Assembly: GCF_044872765.1 (NCBI RefSeq)
Contig: NZ_CP085253.1
Span: 2,542,001-2,606,000 of the forward strand
Reading direction: 5' to 3'
From: Micrococcus sp023147585
Lineage (GTDB): Bacteria > Actinomycetota > Actinomycetes > Actinomycetales > Micrococcaceae
Length of the DNA: 64,000 nt
Below, one piece after another: positions 8,021 through 16,651 of the stretch (positions are counted from its first letter, which is position 1; each line of letters opens with the position of its first letter). The translations under genes were made by a program, and so were the position numbers. The notes beneath the pieces were generated by a model, which saw nothing but the letters and a program-made list of their open reading frames with translations, did no database searches and was not told where the DNA came from.

Positions 8021-9550
8021 GTGACTCTGACGGACCCCGCCCCCGCCCTCCCGCACGACGGCCTCACCTACGAGGTCCGCACCTTCGGATGCCAGATGAA
8101 CGTGCACGACTCCGAGCGCATCTCCGGCCTCCTGGAGTCGACCGGCTACGCCCCCGCGGGAGAGGGCCACCAGCCGGACCTCGTCGTGTTCAACACGTGC
8201 GCCGTCCGCGAGAACGCGGACAACCGCCTCTACGGCAACCTCGGCAACCTCCGCTCCGTGAAGGCCGCGCACCCGGGCCTGCAGATCGCCGTCGGCGGCT
8301 GTCTCGCCCAGAAGGACCAGGCGACCATCCAGGCGAAGGCGCCCTGGGTGGACGTCGTCTTCGGCACCCACAACATCGGCTCCCTGCCCGTGCTGCTCGA
8401 GCGCTCCCGCCACAACGCCGAGGCCGAGATGGAGATCCTCGAGTCCCTCGAGGTGTTCCCCTCCACGCTGCCCACCAAGCGCGACTCCACGCACTCCGGC
8501 TGGGTCTCGATCTCCGTAGGCTGCAACAACACGTGCACGTTCTGCATCGTCCCGAGCCTGCGCGGCAAGGAGAAGGACCGCCGCCCGGGGGAGATCCTCG
8601 CCGAGGTGCAGGCGCTCGTGGACGCCGGCGCCGTGGAGGTCACCCTCCTCGGCCAGAACGTGAACTCCTACGGCGTCGAGTTCGGCGACCGCGGCGCCTT
8701 CGCGAAGCTGCTGCGCGCGTGCGGTCAGATCGAGGGCCTCGAGCGCGTGCGCTTCACGAGCCCCCACCCGGCCGCCTTCACCGACGACGTCATCGACGCG
8801 ATGGCCGAGACCCCGAACGTCATGCCCCAGCTGCACATGCCCCTGCAGTCCGGCTCGGACCGGATCCTCAAGGCGATGCGCCGCTCGTACCGCTCCACCC
8901 GGTTCCTCGGCATCCTCGAGCGGGTCCGCGAGCGCATCCCGCACGCGGCCATCACCACCGACATCATCGTGGGCTTCCCGGGGGAGACCGAGGAGGACTT
9001 CGCGGAGACGATGCGCGTGGTCGAGGCCTCCCGCTTCGCCTCGGCGTTCACCTTCCAGTACTCCATCCGCCCCGGGACGCCGGCGGGCGAGATGGAGGGC
9101 CAGGTGCCCAAGGCCGTCGTGCAGGAGCGCTTCGAGCGGCTCGTCGCGCTGCAGGACCGCATCTCCGCGGAGGAGATGGCCACCCTTGCGGGCACGCGGC
9201 AGGAGCTGCTCGTCACCGCCGACTCCGGATCGAAGTCGGCCGAGCGCGGCCGCCTCGCCGGACGCGCGAAGGACAATCGGCTCGTGCACTTCTCCGTGCC
9301 CGAGGGCGCCGAGACGCCCCGCCCGGGCGACTTCGTCACCGTGACCGTCACCGAGGCGCGCCCGTTCTTCGCGATCGCGGATCCGGGCCCCGAGGACTAC
9401 GCCCTGCGCCGCTCGGGCGCCGGCGACGCGTGGGACCGGGCCCAGGCCGAGTCCTGCGGCGTCCCCGGCCCGGGCGCGCCGGACGGTACGGCCCCCTCCG
9501 CCTCCGGGGCGACGCGCCTCGGCATGCCGACGATCCGCCCGCGCGGGTGA
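8021..9550 (+). CDS. miaB: tRNA (N6-isopentenyl adenosine(37)-C2)-methylthiotransferase MiaB
   Basis: Radical SAM enzyme that adds a methylthio group to i6A37 of tRNA, acting after MiaA. The 509-residue protein has the UPF0004 domain with three cysteines (TFGCQMN, NTCAVRE, GGCLAQ) holding one [4Fe-4S] cluster, the radical SAM motif CNNTCTFC near residues 168-175 for the second, and a C-terminal TRAM domain. GTG 8021 lies 6 nt after a TAGAAT box (8009-8014), suggesting a leaderless mRNA. The C-terminal 40-50 residues beyond TRAM are Ser/Gly/Pro-rich and lineage specific. miaA follows at once. Confidence 0.95.
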   Translation: MTLTDPAPALPHDGLTYEVRTFGCQMNVHDSERISGLLESTGYAPAGEGHQPDLVVFNTCAVRENADNRLYGNLGNLRSVKAAHPGLQIAVGGCLAQKDQATIQAKAPWVDVVFGTHNIGSLPVLLERSRHNAEAEMEILESLEVFPSTLPTKRDSTHSGWVSISVGCNNTCTFCIVPSLRGKEKDRRPGEILAEVQALVDAGAVEVTLLGQNVNSYGVEFGDRGAFAKLLRACGQIEGLERVRFTSPHPAAFTDDVIDAMAETPNVMPQLHMPLQSGSDRILKAMRRSYRSTRFLGILERVRERIPHAAITTDIIVGFPGETEEDFAETMRVVEASRFASAFTFQYSIRPGTPAGEMEGQVPKAVVQERFERLVALQDRISAEEMATLAGTRQELLVTADSGSKSAERGRLAGRAKDNRLVHFSVPEGAETPRPGDFVTVTVTEARPFFAIADPGPEDYALRRSGAGDAWDRAQAESCGVPGPGAPDGTAPSASGATRLGMPTIRPRG

Positions 9551-9552
9551 GC

Positions 9553-10479
9553 ATGCCGGCCGCGCGCCCGCCCGTCGTCGCCGTGGTGGGGGCGACGGCG
9601 ACCGGCAAGTCCGCTCTCGCCGTCGCCCTCGCGCACCGGCTGGACGGGGAGATCGTCAACGGTGACGCGCTGCAGCTCTACCGTGGCATGGACGTGGGCA
9701 CCGCGAAGGTCACGGAGGCCGAGCGCGAGGGCGTCCCGCACCATCTCCTCGACGTCCTGGACGTGCGCGAGGAGGCCTCCGTCGCGGACTTCCAGCGGCG
9801 CGCCCGCGAGCTGTTCGCGCAGATCCGGGCGCGGGGTCGCACCCCGATCCTCGTCGGCGGGTCGGGCCTGTACGTCCGTGCGGCCCTCGACGAGCTGGAG
9901 TTCCCTCCCACCGATCCGGCGGTCCGCGGGGAGGTCGAGGCCCAGCTGGCCGCACGCGGGGAGGCCGCGCTGCGGGCCGAGCTCGCCGCCGTCGACCCGG
10001 TCTCCGCGGAGAAGGTCGCGGACGAGCGGCGCCTGGTGCGCGCCCTCGAGGTGCACCGGATCACGGGCCGGCCGTTCTCGGCGTTCATGCCGCGGCGGCG
10101 CTACGCGGACTCCGTGGCGCCGGCCGTGCAGCTCGGGCTGCGGATCGACCGCGCCGTGCTCCACGCGCGCATCGCCGCGCGCGTCGCGGCCATGGTGGAC
10201 GCCGGGCTCGTCGAGGAGGTGCGGCGCCTCGACGCCGCCGGCCTGCGGGATGGGCGCACCGCCTCCCAGGCCATCGGGTACGCGCCCGTGCTCGAGGTCC
10301 TCGACGGCACCGCGAGCCTGGGCGACGCCGTCGAGCGCACCGTGGTGGCCACCCGGCGCTTCGCCCGCCGCCAGGAGACGTGGTTCCGCGCCGATCCCCG
10401 CGTGCGCTGGGTCGACGCCCTCGCCCCCGACGTCCTCGAGCGCTCCCTCGCGGTGCTCGCCGCCGAGCCCGCCTCCTAG
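9553..10479 (+). CDS. miaA: tRNA dimethylallyltransferase MiaA
   Basis: Transfers the dimethylallyl group to A37 of UNN-reading tRNAs, making the substrate of MiaB. The 308-residue protein has the P-loop GATATGKSALAVALA near residue 12, the family motifs NGDALQLYRGMDVGTAK and GGSGLYVRAAL, and the RRQETWFR-type C-terminal block. ATG 9553 is chosen; a GTG at 9547 that overlaps the miaB stop is an alternative. The order miaB-miaA-dapF is conserved in actinobacteria. Confidence 0.95.
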   Translation: MPAARPPVVAVVGATATGKSALAVALAHRLDGEIVNGDALQLYRGMDVGTAKVTEAEREGVPHHLLDVLDVREEASVADFQRRARELFAQIRARGRTPILVGGSGLYVRAALDELEFPPTDPAVRGEVEAQLAARGEAALRAELAAVDPVSAEKVADERRLVRALEVHRITGRPFSAFMPRRRYADSVAPAVQLGLRIDRAVLHARIAARVAAMVDAGLVEEVRRLDAAGLRDGRTASQAIGYAPVLEVLDGTASLGDAVERTVVATRRFARRQETWFRADPRVRWVDALAPDVLERSLAVLAAEPAS

Positions 10480-10489
10480 ACTGGCCCGC

Positions 10490-11431
10490 ATGAGCCTCCT
10501 GCCCGGCGCCTCCGCCGTCGTCGACACCACGCCCACGCTGCCCTTCACGAAGGGCCACGGCACGGGCAACGACTTCGTGCTGATCGCCGACCCGGACGGC
10601 AACGCGCACCTCGAGCCCTCCCGCATCGCGATGCTCGCGGACCGCCACCAGGGGATCGGCGCCGACGGCGTCATCCGCGCCGTGCGTTCGGCGCACCTCC
10701 CCGAGGGCCGTGAGGTGCTGGCCGCGGCTCCCGAGGCCGAGTGGTTCATGGACTACCGCAACGGGGACGGCTCGGTCGCCGAGATGTGCGGCAACGGCGT
10801 GCGCGTCTTCGTCCACTTCCTCGTGGAGAAGGAGCTCGTGGACCTGCCCGTCGGCTCGGCGCTGACCATCGGAACCCGCGCGGGCGCGAAGTCCGTCACC
10901 CGCATGGAGCACGGCTACGCGATCGACATGGGCCCCTGGAGCCTGATCGACCCGGAGCTCGCGGAGGACGCGGCCGCCGACTCGATGGTGCGCGCCACCG
11001 GGCTGACGGACGCCCGTCCCGGCCTGAGCATCTCGATGGGCAACCCCCACACGGTGGTCCCGCTCGGGGCGTTCGCGGAGCTCGAGGCACTGGAGCTGCA
11101 CACGGCTCCCGAGGTGGATCCCGAGCCGCCGCACGGCACGAACGTGGAGTTCGTGGCTGCCCACGAGCCGCTCGTCAAGGGGGGCGTGGGCCGGGTGCGG
11201 ATGCGCGTGCACGAGCGCGGCGTGGGGGAGACCCAGTCGTGCGGCACCGGCGCGTGCGCGGCCGCGGCGGCCATGCGCGTGTGGGCCGGGCCCGAGGGCG
11301 CGGACTCGTGGCTCGTGGAGGTCCCGGGCGGCGTGCTCGCGGTGGACTTCGTCCTGGCCTCCGACGGCGAGGAGCACGTCGTCCTCGCGGGGGCCGCCGA
11401 GCTCGTGTTCGACGGCGAGCTGCGCGGCTGA
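10490..11431 (+). CDS. dapF: Diaminopimelate epimerase
   Basis: Cofactor-free racemase that converts LL- to meso-diaminopimelate in the lysine pathway. The 313-residue protein has both catalytic cysteines in their usual contexts, EMCGNGVR and SCGTGACA, and the substrate loop GTGNDF near the N-terminus. A TAGACT box lies 7 nt before ATG 10490, so the start is probably leaderless; this also excludes the longer upstream frame, which is a shadow of miaA. Micrococcus peptidoglycan uses lysine, so meso-DAP would serve here as lysine precursor (inference, depends on the genus call). Confidence 0.94.
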   Translation: MSLLPGASAVVDTTPTLPFTKGHGTGNDFVLIADPDGNAHLEPSRIAMLADRHQGIGADGVIRAVRSAHLPEGREVLAAAPEAEWFMDYRNGDGSVAEMCGNGVRVFVHFLVEKELVDLPVGSALTIGTRAGAKSVTRMEHGYAIDMGPWSLIDPELAEDAAADSMVRATGLTDARPGLSISMGNPHTVVPLGAFAELEALELHTAPEVDPEPPHGTNVEFVAAHEPLVKGGVGRVRMRVHERGVGETQSCGTGACAAAAAMRVWAGPEGADSWLVEVPGGVLAVDFVLASDGEEHVVLAGAAELVFDGELRG

Positions 11432-11466
11432 GACCCGGTCGCCGGCCGACGCTCCGGCCGCGGGTC
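11432..11466. terminator. Bidirectional stem-loop between convergent dapF and methyltransferase genes
   Basis: Imperfect inverted repeat GACCCG...CGGGTC with an inner GGCCG/CCGGCC pairing lies between the two converging stops, with its right arm reaching the stop of the minus-strand gene. There is no T run. Confidence 0.4.
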
Positions 11467-12091
11467 AGGCCTGCCGGGTCACCGTCAGGATGCGGAACCC
11501 CTTGACGGTCGCCGCGCGCCGCACGGTGAACGCCCCCGGGGTGCGGTCCTCGAGCATCCCGGCGATCCAGGGCTGCAGCGAGTCGGCCCCGAGGTTCTTC
11601 TGCACCACGAGCCACGCCTCGCCGCCCGGGTTCAGCGCGGGCAGCCAGCGCTCCAGCAGCTCGTGGAGCACCTCCTTGCCCACGCGGATGGGCGGGTTGG
11701 ACCAGATGAGGTCGAAGCCCGCGTCCGCCGGCACGTCCTCGGGCCGCAGGAACACCGCGTTCTCGGCGCCCACGGCGGCCGCGTTGTCCCGGGCCAGACC
11801 GATCGACCGCTCGTTCACCTCGACGCCGGTCACGTGGGCCTCGGGCGAGCGCAGTGCGAGCGTGAGGGCGAGCGGTCCCCAGCCCGCGCCGACGTCGAGG
11901 AAGGCGCCGTGCGACGGCGGCACGGGGACCACGGAGAGCAGGGCGGCGGTGCCCTTGTCGATCCCGTCGGGCGAGAAGATCCCGTTGGCCGTCTGCACGG
12001 CCACGGTCCGGCCCGCGAGCTCGACCTCGATCCGCCGGCGTCGCTCGGGCGTCCCGGGGTCGGGGGAGAAGTAGTGGGCTGGCTGACTCAC
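11465..12091 (-). CDS. RsmC-like class I SAM-dependent methyltransferase
   Basis: Methyltransferase of the RsmC/RlmG 'small domain' type, probably acting on rRNA guanine N2. The 208-residue protein has the SAM-binding motif FLDVGAGWGPLAL, the acidic VEVN and the catalytic NPPIR motif (class N2-G/N6-A enzymes). Duplicated N-terminal halves of classical RsmC are absent, so the exact target cannot be named. A TACGAT box lies 7 nt before GTG 12091, favouring that leaderless start over the ATG at 12100. The gene is convergent with dapF. Confidence 0.82.
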   Translation of the reverse strand: MSQPAHYFSPDPGTPERRRRIEVELAGRTVAVQTANGIFSPDGIDKGTAALLSVVPVPPSHGAFLDVGAGWGPLALTLALRSPEAHVTGVEVNERSIGLARDNAAAVGAENAVFLRPEDVPADAGFDLIWSNPPIRVGKEVLHELLERWLPALNPGGEAWLVVQKNLGADSLQPWIAGMLEDRTPGAFTVRRAATVKGFRILTVTRQA

Positions 12092-12393
12092 GCGGACCAT
12101 CGTAGTCAGGCGGTGGGCCGCGGACCGTCTCGCCTGGCCGGCGCCGTTCACGGGGACCGTGGCGTGGTCGGCGGCGCCGGGGCGGCCTGCGGCGCCATGT
12201 CGGAGAGGGTGTTCGCCCACGGGGGAGAGGCTTCCCGCTGCGGTGGGGGCCGGGTAGGGTGTCATTCATGTTCCTGCTGTTCGCCTGACGCCCGCCGTGG
12301 AGCCCCGCTCCGGCCGCCGTCACACCCCGCATCCCGCCCCTGAGGCGTCGCTTCCGTGCGCCCGGGCCCCGCTGACGCGAACAGGACATCCCC
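12092..12393. other. Intergenic region with a divergent promoter and a six-codon ORF
   Basis: About 300 bp without a normal gene. On the plus strand a TAGGGT box (12255-12260) lies 7 nt before an ATG at 12268 that opens a six-codon ORF (MFLLFA, stop). This matches the leaderless spacing seen for real genes here, but the reading frame may be meaningless and may simply mark the promoter of the damaged acetyltransferase gene downstream. Confidence 0.4.
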
Positions 12394-12657
12394 ATGAGCA
12401 TCACGCTACGCCCTGCGCGCCCGCCGGACACGCCGAGCTGGCTGCGCTGCCGCGCCCTGTCCTTCCCCTCGACCCGGTGGGTCGCCGTCGGCTCGGGCGG
12501 TGAGGTCCTCGGGATCCTCGACGTCCACCCCGACCACGAGGGCAGGGGGATCGCCACCGCACCGTTGGAGGCGCTGATCGCGCGGCTGCCTGAGGGAACC
12601 GGCCGGCTGGACGCGTGGACCCGCGAGGGCGTCGCCCGAGCTCCACAGGGCCGCTAG
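12394..12657 (+). pseudogene. GNAT acetyltransferase, internally deleted and truncated
   Basis: An 87-residue ORF that begins like a GNAT protein (MSITLRPARPPDTPSWLRCRALSF) and contains the acetyl-CoA loop VHPDHEGRGIAT and the LDAWTREG motif of a subgroup of GNAT enzymes. The strands normally lying between the N-terminus and the V-H-P-D-H loop are missing, so GILDV runs directly into HPDHEGRG, and the usual C-terminal YRALGF-type end is absent. It is best read as a decaying gene; a rare mini-GNAT is less likely. No ribosome site is evident. Confidence 0.6.
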
Positions 12658-12722
12658 CGCGTCCGCCCCACCCACTACGCTGATTCGAACCGGGCCCCAC
12701 CGACGGGCGCCCAGAGGAGACC

Positions 12723-14336
12723 ATGACTGAAGAGCACCAGAACACCGCCGGCCAGAACGGGCCGGGACCCGCCGCGGCAGGATCCGAGGACGAGATCCAG
12801 GCCGTGATCGACCGCATCCTCGCCGCCGACGACGCCCGCCGCGCGTCCGGCGGGGACGACGCGTCCGAGCAGGCCTCCGAGACGCGCGATCGGGCGTCCG
12901 TCGTCGGGGGCCGCGCGCTCGCGCTCGCCGAGGGCGGGGACGAGCACACCGAGTTCGACGGCGACCAGGACGAACTGGCCGCGCGCCATTCCCTGCGCCG
13001 CGTGGCCGGGCTCTCCACGGAGCTCGAGGACATGTCCGAGGTCGAGTACCGCCAGCTGCGCCTCGAGCGGGTGGTCCTGGCGGGCGTGTGGACCGAGGGC
13101 ACCGCGGAGGACGCCGAGAACTCCCTCCAGGAGCTCGCCGCGCTCGCGGAGACCGCGGGCTCGGAGGTGCTGGACGGTGTCATCCAGCGCCGCGCGACCC
13201 CGGACCCGGCCACGTTCCTCGGCAAGGGCAAGGCCCGTGAGCTCGCGGAGATCGTGGCCCTCTCCGGCGCGGACACCGTGGTGGTGGACTCCGAGCTCGC
13301 CCCGTCCCAGCGCCGCGCGCTCGAGGACGTGGTGCGGGTCAAGGTCATCGACCGCACCGCGCTGATCCTGGACATCTTCGCGCAGCACGCGAAGTCCCGC
13401 GAAGGCCGCGCGCAGGTCGAGCTGGCCCAGCTCGAGTACCTCCTGCCTCGCCTGCGCGGCTGGGGCGAGTCCATGTCGCGCCAGGCCGGCGGCCGTGCGG
13501 CCGGCGGCGAGGGCATCGGCTCCCGCGGCCCTGGCGAGACGAAGATCGAGCTGGACCGCCGACGCATCCGCACGCGCATGGCCAAGCTGCGCCGGGACAT
13601 CTCCGCCATGAAGCCGGCGCGCGAGGCCAAGCGGGCCAACCGCCGGCGCAATCGGGTGCCGTCCGTGGCCATCGCCGGCTACACCAACGCGGGCAAGTCC
13701 TCACTGCTCAACCGCCTCACCCACGCGGGGGTGCTCGTGGAGAACGCGCTGTTCGCCACCCTGGACCCCACGGTCCGCAAGGCCGTGACCCCGGACGGCA
13801 TCGGCTACACGCTCTCGGACACCGTGGGCTTCGTGCGCAACCTTCCCACGCAGCTCGTGGAGGCCTTCCGCTCCACCCTGGAGGAGGTCGCGGACGCGGA
13901 CGTCATCCTCCACGTCGTGGACGGCGCGCACCCGGACCCCGAGGGGCAGATCGCCGCCGTGCGCGGCGTGCTGGCCGAGGTGGACGCGCAGCGCATCCCG
14001 GAGATCATCGTGCTGAACAAGGCGGACGCGGCGGATCCCGTGGTCATCGCCCGCATCCGCTCGAAGGAGCCGCACACCGTCGTGGTCTCGGCCCGCACCG
14101 GCGCCGGCATCGACGAGCTGGAGAAGGCCATCGCGGCCACGATCCCGCGGCCCAGCGTGCGCCTCGAGCTGCTCGTCCCGTTCACGCGGGGCGACGTGGT
14201 CTCGCGCCTGCACTCTGCGGATGCGGAGATCCTCGCCGAGGCCTATGAGGAGAGCGGCACCCGCCTGACCGTCCTCGTGCGCGAGGACATCGCCGCCGAG
14301 CTCGCGGAGCACCGCGTGGACTCCGACGCCTCATGA
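12723..14336 (+). CDS. hflX: GTPase HflX
   Basis: Ribosome-splitting, stress-linked GTPase of the Obg-HflX family. The 537-residue protein has the HflX nucleotide-binding N-domain (GKGKARELAEIV and VVDSELAPSQRRALE), the glycine-rich linker RGPGETKIELDRR, and a G domain with P-loop GYTNAGKSSLLNRL near residue 320, DTVGF (G3) and NKAD (G4). A long acidic N-terminal extension of about 80 residues precedes the core. The ribosome site GAGGAGACC supports ATG 12723. Its stop overlaps the helicase start by 4 nt. Confidence 0.95.
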   Translation: MTEEHQNTAGQNGPGPAAAGSEDEIQAVIDRILAADDARRASGGDDASEQASETRDRASVVGGRALALAEGGDEHTEFDGDQDELAARHSLRRVAGLSTELEDMSEVEYRQLRLERVVLAGVWTEGTAEDAENSLQELAALAETAGSEVLDGVIQRRATPDPATFLGKGKARELAEIVALSGADTVVVDSELAPSQRRALEDVVRVKVIDRTALILDIFAQHAKSREGRAQVELAQLEYLLPRLRGWGESMSRQAGGRAAGGEGIGSRGPGETKIELDRRRIRTRMAKLRRDISAMKPAREAKRANRRRNRVPSVAIAGYTNAGKSSLLNRLTHAGVLVENALFATLDPTVRKAVTPDGIGYTLSDTVGFVRNLPTQLVEAFRSTLEEVADADVILHVVDGAHPDPEGQIAAVRGVLAEVDAQRIPEIIVLNKADAADPVVIARIRSKEPHTVVVSARTGAGIDELEKAIAATIPRPSVRLELLVPFTRGDVVSRLHSADAEILAEAYEESGTRLTVLVREDIAAELAEHRVDSDAS

Positions 14337-16429
14337 GCGGGACGGACGCCGCGGAGTGGGCCGTCTCGGCCCCCCGCACGGATCGGGAGAGGGAGGCGCT
14401 GCGGCTCCTGGACGCCGTGGTCGAGGCCACGGGCGGCCAGGAGCGCGCGGGCCAGAAGGAGATGGTCCTGCAGGTCGCGCGCGCCCTCGAGTCGCGGCGG
14501 CACCTGCTGGTCCAGGCCGGGACCGGCACCGGCAAGTCGCTGGCCTACCTAATCCCGGCGCTGCAGCACGCCATGGACCAGGAGGACCCCGTCGTGATCG
14601 CGACGGCCACCCTGGCCCTCCAGGCGCAGATCATGAAGCGGGACGCCCCGCGCCTCGTGGAGGCGCTGAAGGGGGAGCTGCCGCGCGAGCCCGTCGTCGC
14701 GCTCGTCAAGGGGCGCTCCAACTACCTGTGCCGGCACAAGGTGGACGGCGAGTATCCCGGGGACGAGGGCGAGGAGGCCCTCTTCACGGTGGCCGACGAC
14801 GGCGGCGTGATCGGCTCCGCCTCGGACGGGGCCTCAGGGCCGTCGTCGCTGCTGGGCAAGGAGGTCATGTACCTGCGTGCGTGGGCGGACGAGACGGAGA
14901 CGGGCGACCGCGACGACCTCGAGGTCCCCGTGACGGACCGCGCCTGGCGGCAGGTCTCGGTCTCGGCCGTCGACTGCCTCGGCGCGTCCCGCTGCCCCAT
15001 GGCGGACGAGTGCTTCTCGGAGCACGCCCGCGCGGACGCCGCGGACGCCGACGTGGTGGTCACCAACCACGCGATGCTCGCGATCAGCGCGTTCGAGGGA
15101 CTCGCCGTGCTCCCCGCCTACTCCGCCGTGGTGGTGGACGAGGCGCACGAGCTGCAGGACCGCGTCACCGGCGCGGTGACGGGCCAGCTCTCCGGCTCGA
15201 TCGTGCACGGCGCCGCCACCTCGGTCCGGCGCCACACCTCGGTGGCGGTCGAGGACCTCGTGAAGGCCGGTGCTGCCCTGGACCGCGCCTTCGCGGGCAC
15301 CCCCTCGGGGCTGCTCGCCACCGGCCCGGACGAGGTGCAGGAGCAGGCGCTGACCGCCGTCCTCGCCGCCGCCCGGCAGTGCTTCTCAGACCTCGGTCAG
15401 AGCAAGGACAAGGAGGCCGACGGCGACGGCGGCCACCAGATGGCCCGCTCCCGCCTCGTCGAGGTCCTCGAGGTCACCGAGCGCATGCTCGCCGCGCGCC
15501 CCGAGGCCGACTTCCCGGAGGTCCTGTGGGCCACGCGGCCCGGGCACTTCGAGCCCGGCGTCGGCTGGCAGCCCGGCAACGAGGAGGACCCGCCGCAGCT
15601 CTACGTGGCCCCCATCTCGGTGGCAGGCAAGCTGCGTGAGGGGCTCTTCGGCAAGGCCACCACGGTGCTCACCTCCGCCACGCTGACCGTGGGCACGGGG
15701 GAGCGGCGGTTCGACTCGGTGGCCGGTGACGTCGGCCTCGCCGGGCCTGACGCCCCCGCGTACACCGCCCTCGACGTCGGCAGCCCCTTCGACTATCCCC
15801 GCCAGGGCGTGCTGTACGTGGCCCGGCACCTGCCGCGTCCCGGGAGGACGGCCTCCCCCGAGTCCCTCGACGAGCTCGGGGAGCTCATGAAGGCCTCGAA
15901 CGGCGGCACGCTCGGCCTGTTCTCCTCCCGGCGGGCCGCCGAGGACGCCGCGGCGGAGATGCGCCGCCGCCTGGGCCCGACGCAGACGATCCTGTGCCAG
16001 GGCGATGCCACCCTCTCCGCACTCGTCCGGCAGTTCGCCGAGGAGCGGGACGCCTCCCTCTTCGGGACCATGAGCCTGTGGCAGGGCGTGGACGTGCCGG
16101 GCTCCTCGCTGCGCCTCGTGGTGATCGACCGGATCCCGTTCCCGCGCCCGGACGACCCGCTCTCCCAGGCGCGCACGCGGGACATCGCCCGGCACGGCGG
16201 CAACGGGTTCATGAAGGTGTCGGCCACGCACGCCGCCGTCCGCATGGCCCAGGGCGCCGGCCGCCTCGTGCGCGCCGTCGGGGACCGCGGCGTCGTCGCC
16301 GTGCTGGACTCACGTCTGGCCACCGAGCGCTACGGCGGCTACATCACGAGCGCTCTGCCGGACTTCTGGCGGACCACGGACCGGCAGGTGGTGCGGGGCG
16401 TGCTGGCGCGCCTCGCCGAGGAGGACTGA
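14333..16429 (+). CDS. DinG/YoaA-type ATP-dependent DNA helicase
   Basis: Superfamily 2 iron-sulphur helicase of the XPD/DinG class, 698 residues, 5'-3' polarity expected. Walker A AGTGTGKSLAYLIPAL lies near residue 61 and the DEAH box VVVDEAHEL near 265. Cysteines in YLCRHK, DCLGASRCP and ADECFSEH between them form the [4Fe-4S] cluster. The C-terminal motor has LFGTMSLWQGVDVPG and the arginine-finger motif QGAGRLVRAVGDRG. Overlap with hflX (ATGA) implies co-transcription. Likely roles are R-loop or replication-conflict processing (family knowledge). Confidence 0.92.
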   Translation: MSGTDAAEWAVSAPRTDREREALRLLDAVVEATGGQERAGQKEMVLQVARALESRRHLLVQAGTGTGKSLAYLIPALQHAMDQEDPVVIATATLALQAQIMKRDAPRLVEALKGELPREPVVALVKGRSNYLCRHKVDGEYPGDEGEEALFTVADDGGVIGSASDGASGPSSLLGKEVMYLRAWADETETGDRDDLEVPVTDRAWRQVSVSAVDCLGASRCPMADECFSEHARADAADADVVVTNHAMLAISAFEGLAVLPAYSAVVVDEAHELQDRVTGAVTGQLSGSIVHGAATSVRRHTSVAVEDLVKAGAALDRAFAGTPSGLLATGPDEVQEQALTAVLAAARQCFSDLGQSKDKEADGDGGHQMARSRLVEVLEVTERMLAARPEADFPEVLWATRPGHFEPGVGWQPGNEEDPPQLYVAPISVAGKLREGLFGKATTVLTSATLTVGTGERRFDSVAGDVGLAGPDAPAYTALDVGSPFDYPRQGVLYVARHLPRPGRTASPESLDELGELMKASNGGTLGLFSSRRAAEDAAAEMRRRLGPTQTILCQGDATLSALVRQFAEERDASLFGTMSLWQGVDVPGSSLRLVVIDRIPFPRPDDPLSQARTRDIARHGGNGFMKVSATHAAVRMAQGAGRLVRAVGDRGVVAVLDSRLATERYGGYITSALPDFWRTTDRQVVRGVLARLAEED

Positions 16430-16651
16430 GGGCGTCCGACGACACCCGGCCGGCGGCCGTCAGGAGCCCACGTCAGGCCTAGAATCGTGGTGAGGGCCCC
16501 GGCCCCGTGGCCCTCCGGAGCGAGCACGCCGCCGCGCGCGGCGGGAAGGCGGGCGGCCCTGGCCACCGGCAGGACCTCAGGATCCCATCGACTGCGGAGG
16601 ACGGCCGAACGCCGCGCCTCCCTGGGCGGCCAGGCCCGCGAGGAGCGGGAG

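Noticed and set aside
7684..9550. Upstream extension of the miaA frame over recX and miaB (931-codon ORF)
   Set aside because: Only the part from 9553 has miaA motifs; the rest is Arg/Pro-rich shadow of recX and miaB.
12268..12288. Regulatory leader peptide MFLLFA
   Set aside because: Promoter spacing fits a leaderless start, but six codons without a run of a regulatory amino acid and with a damaged gene downstream give no case for attenuation.
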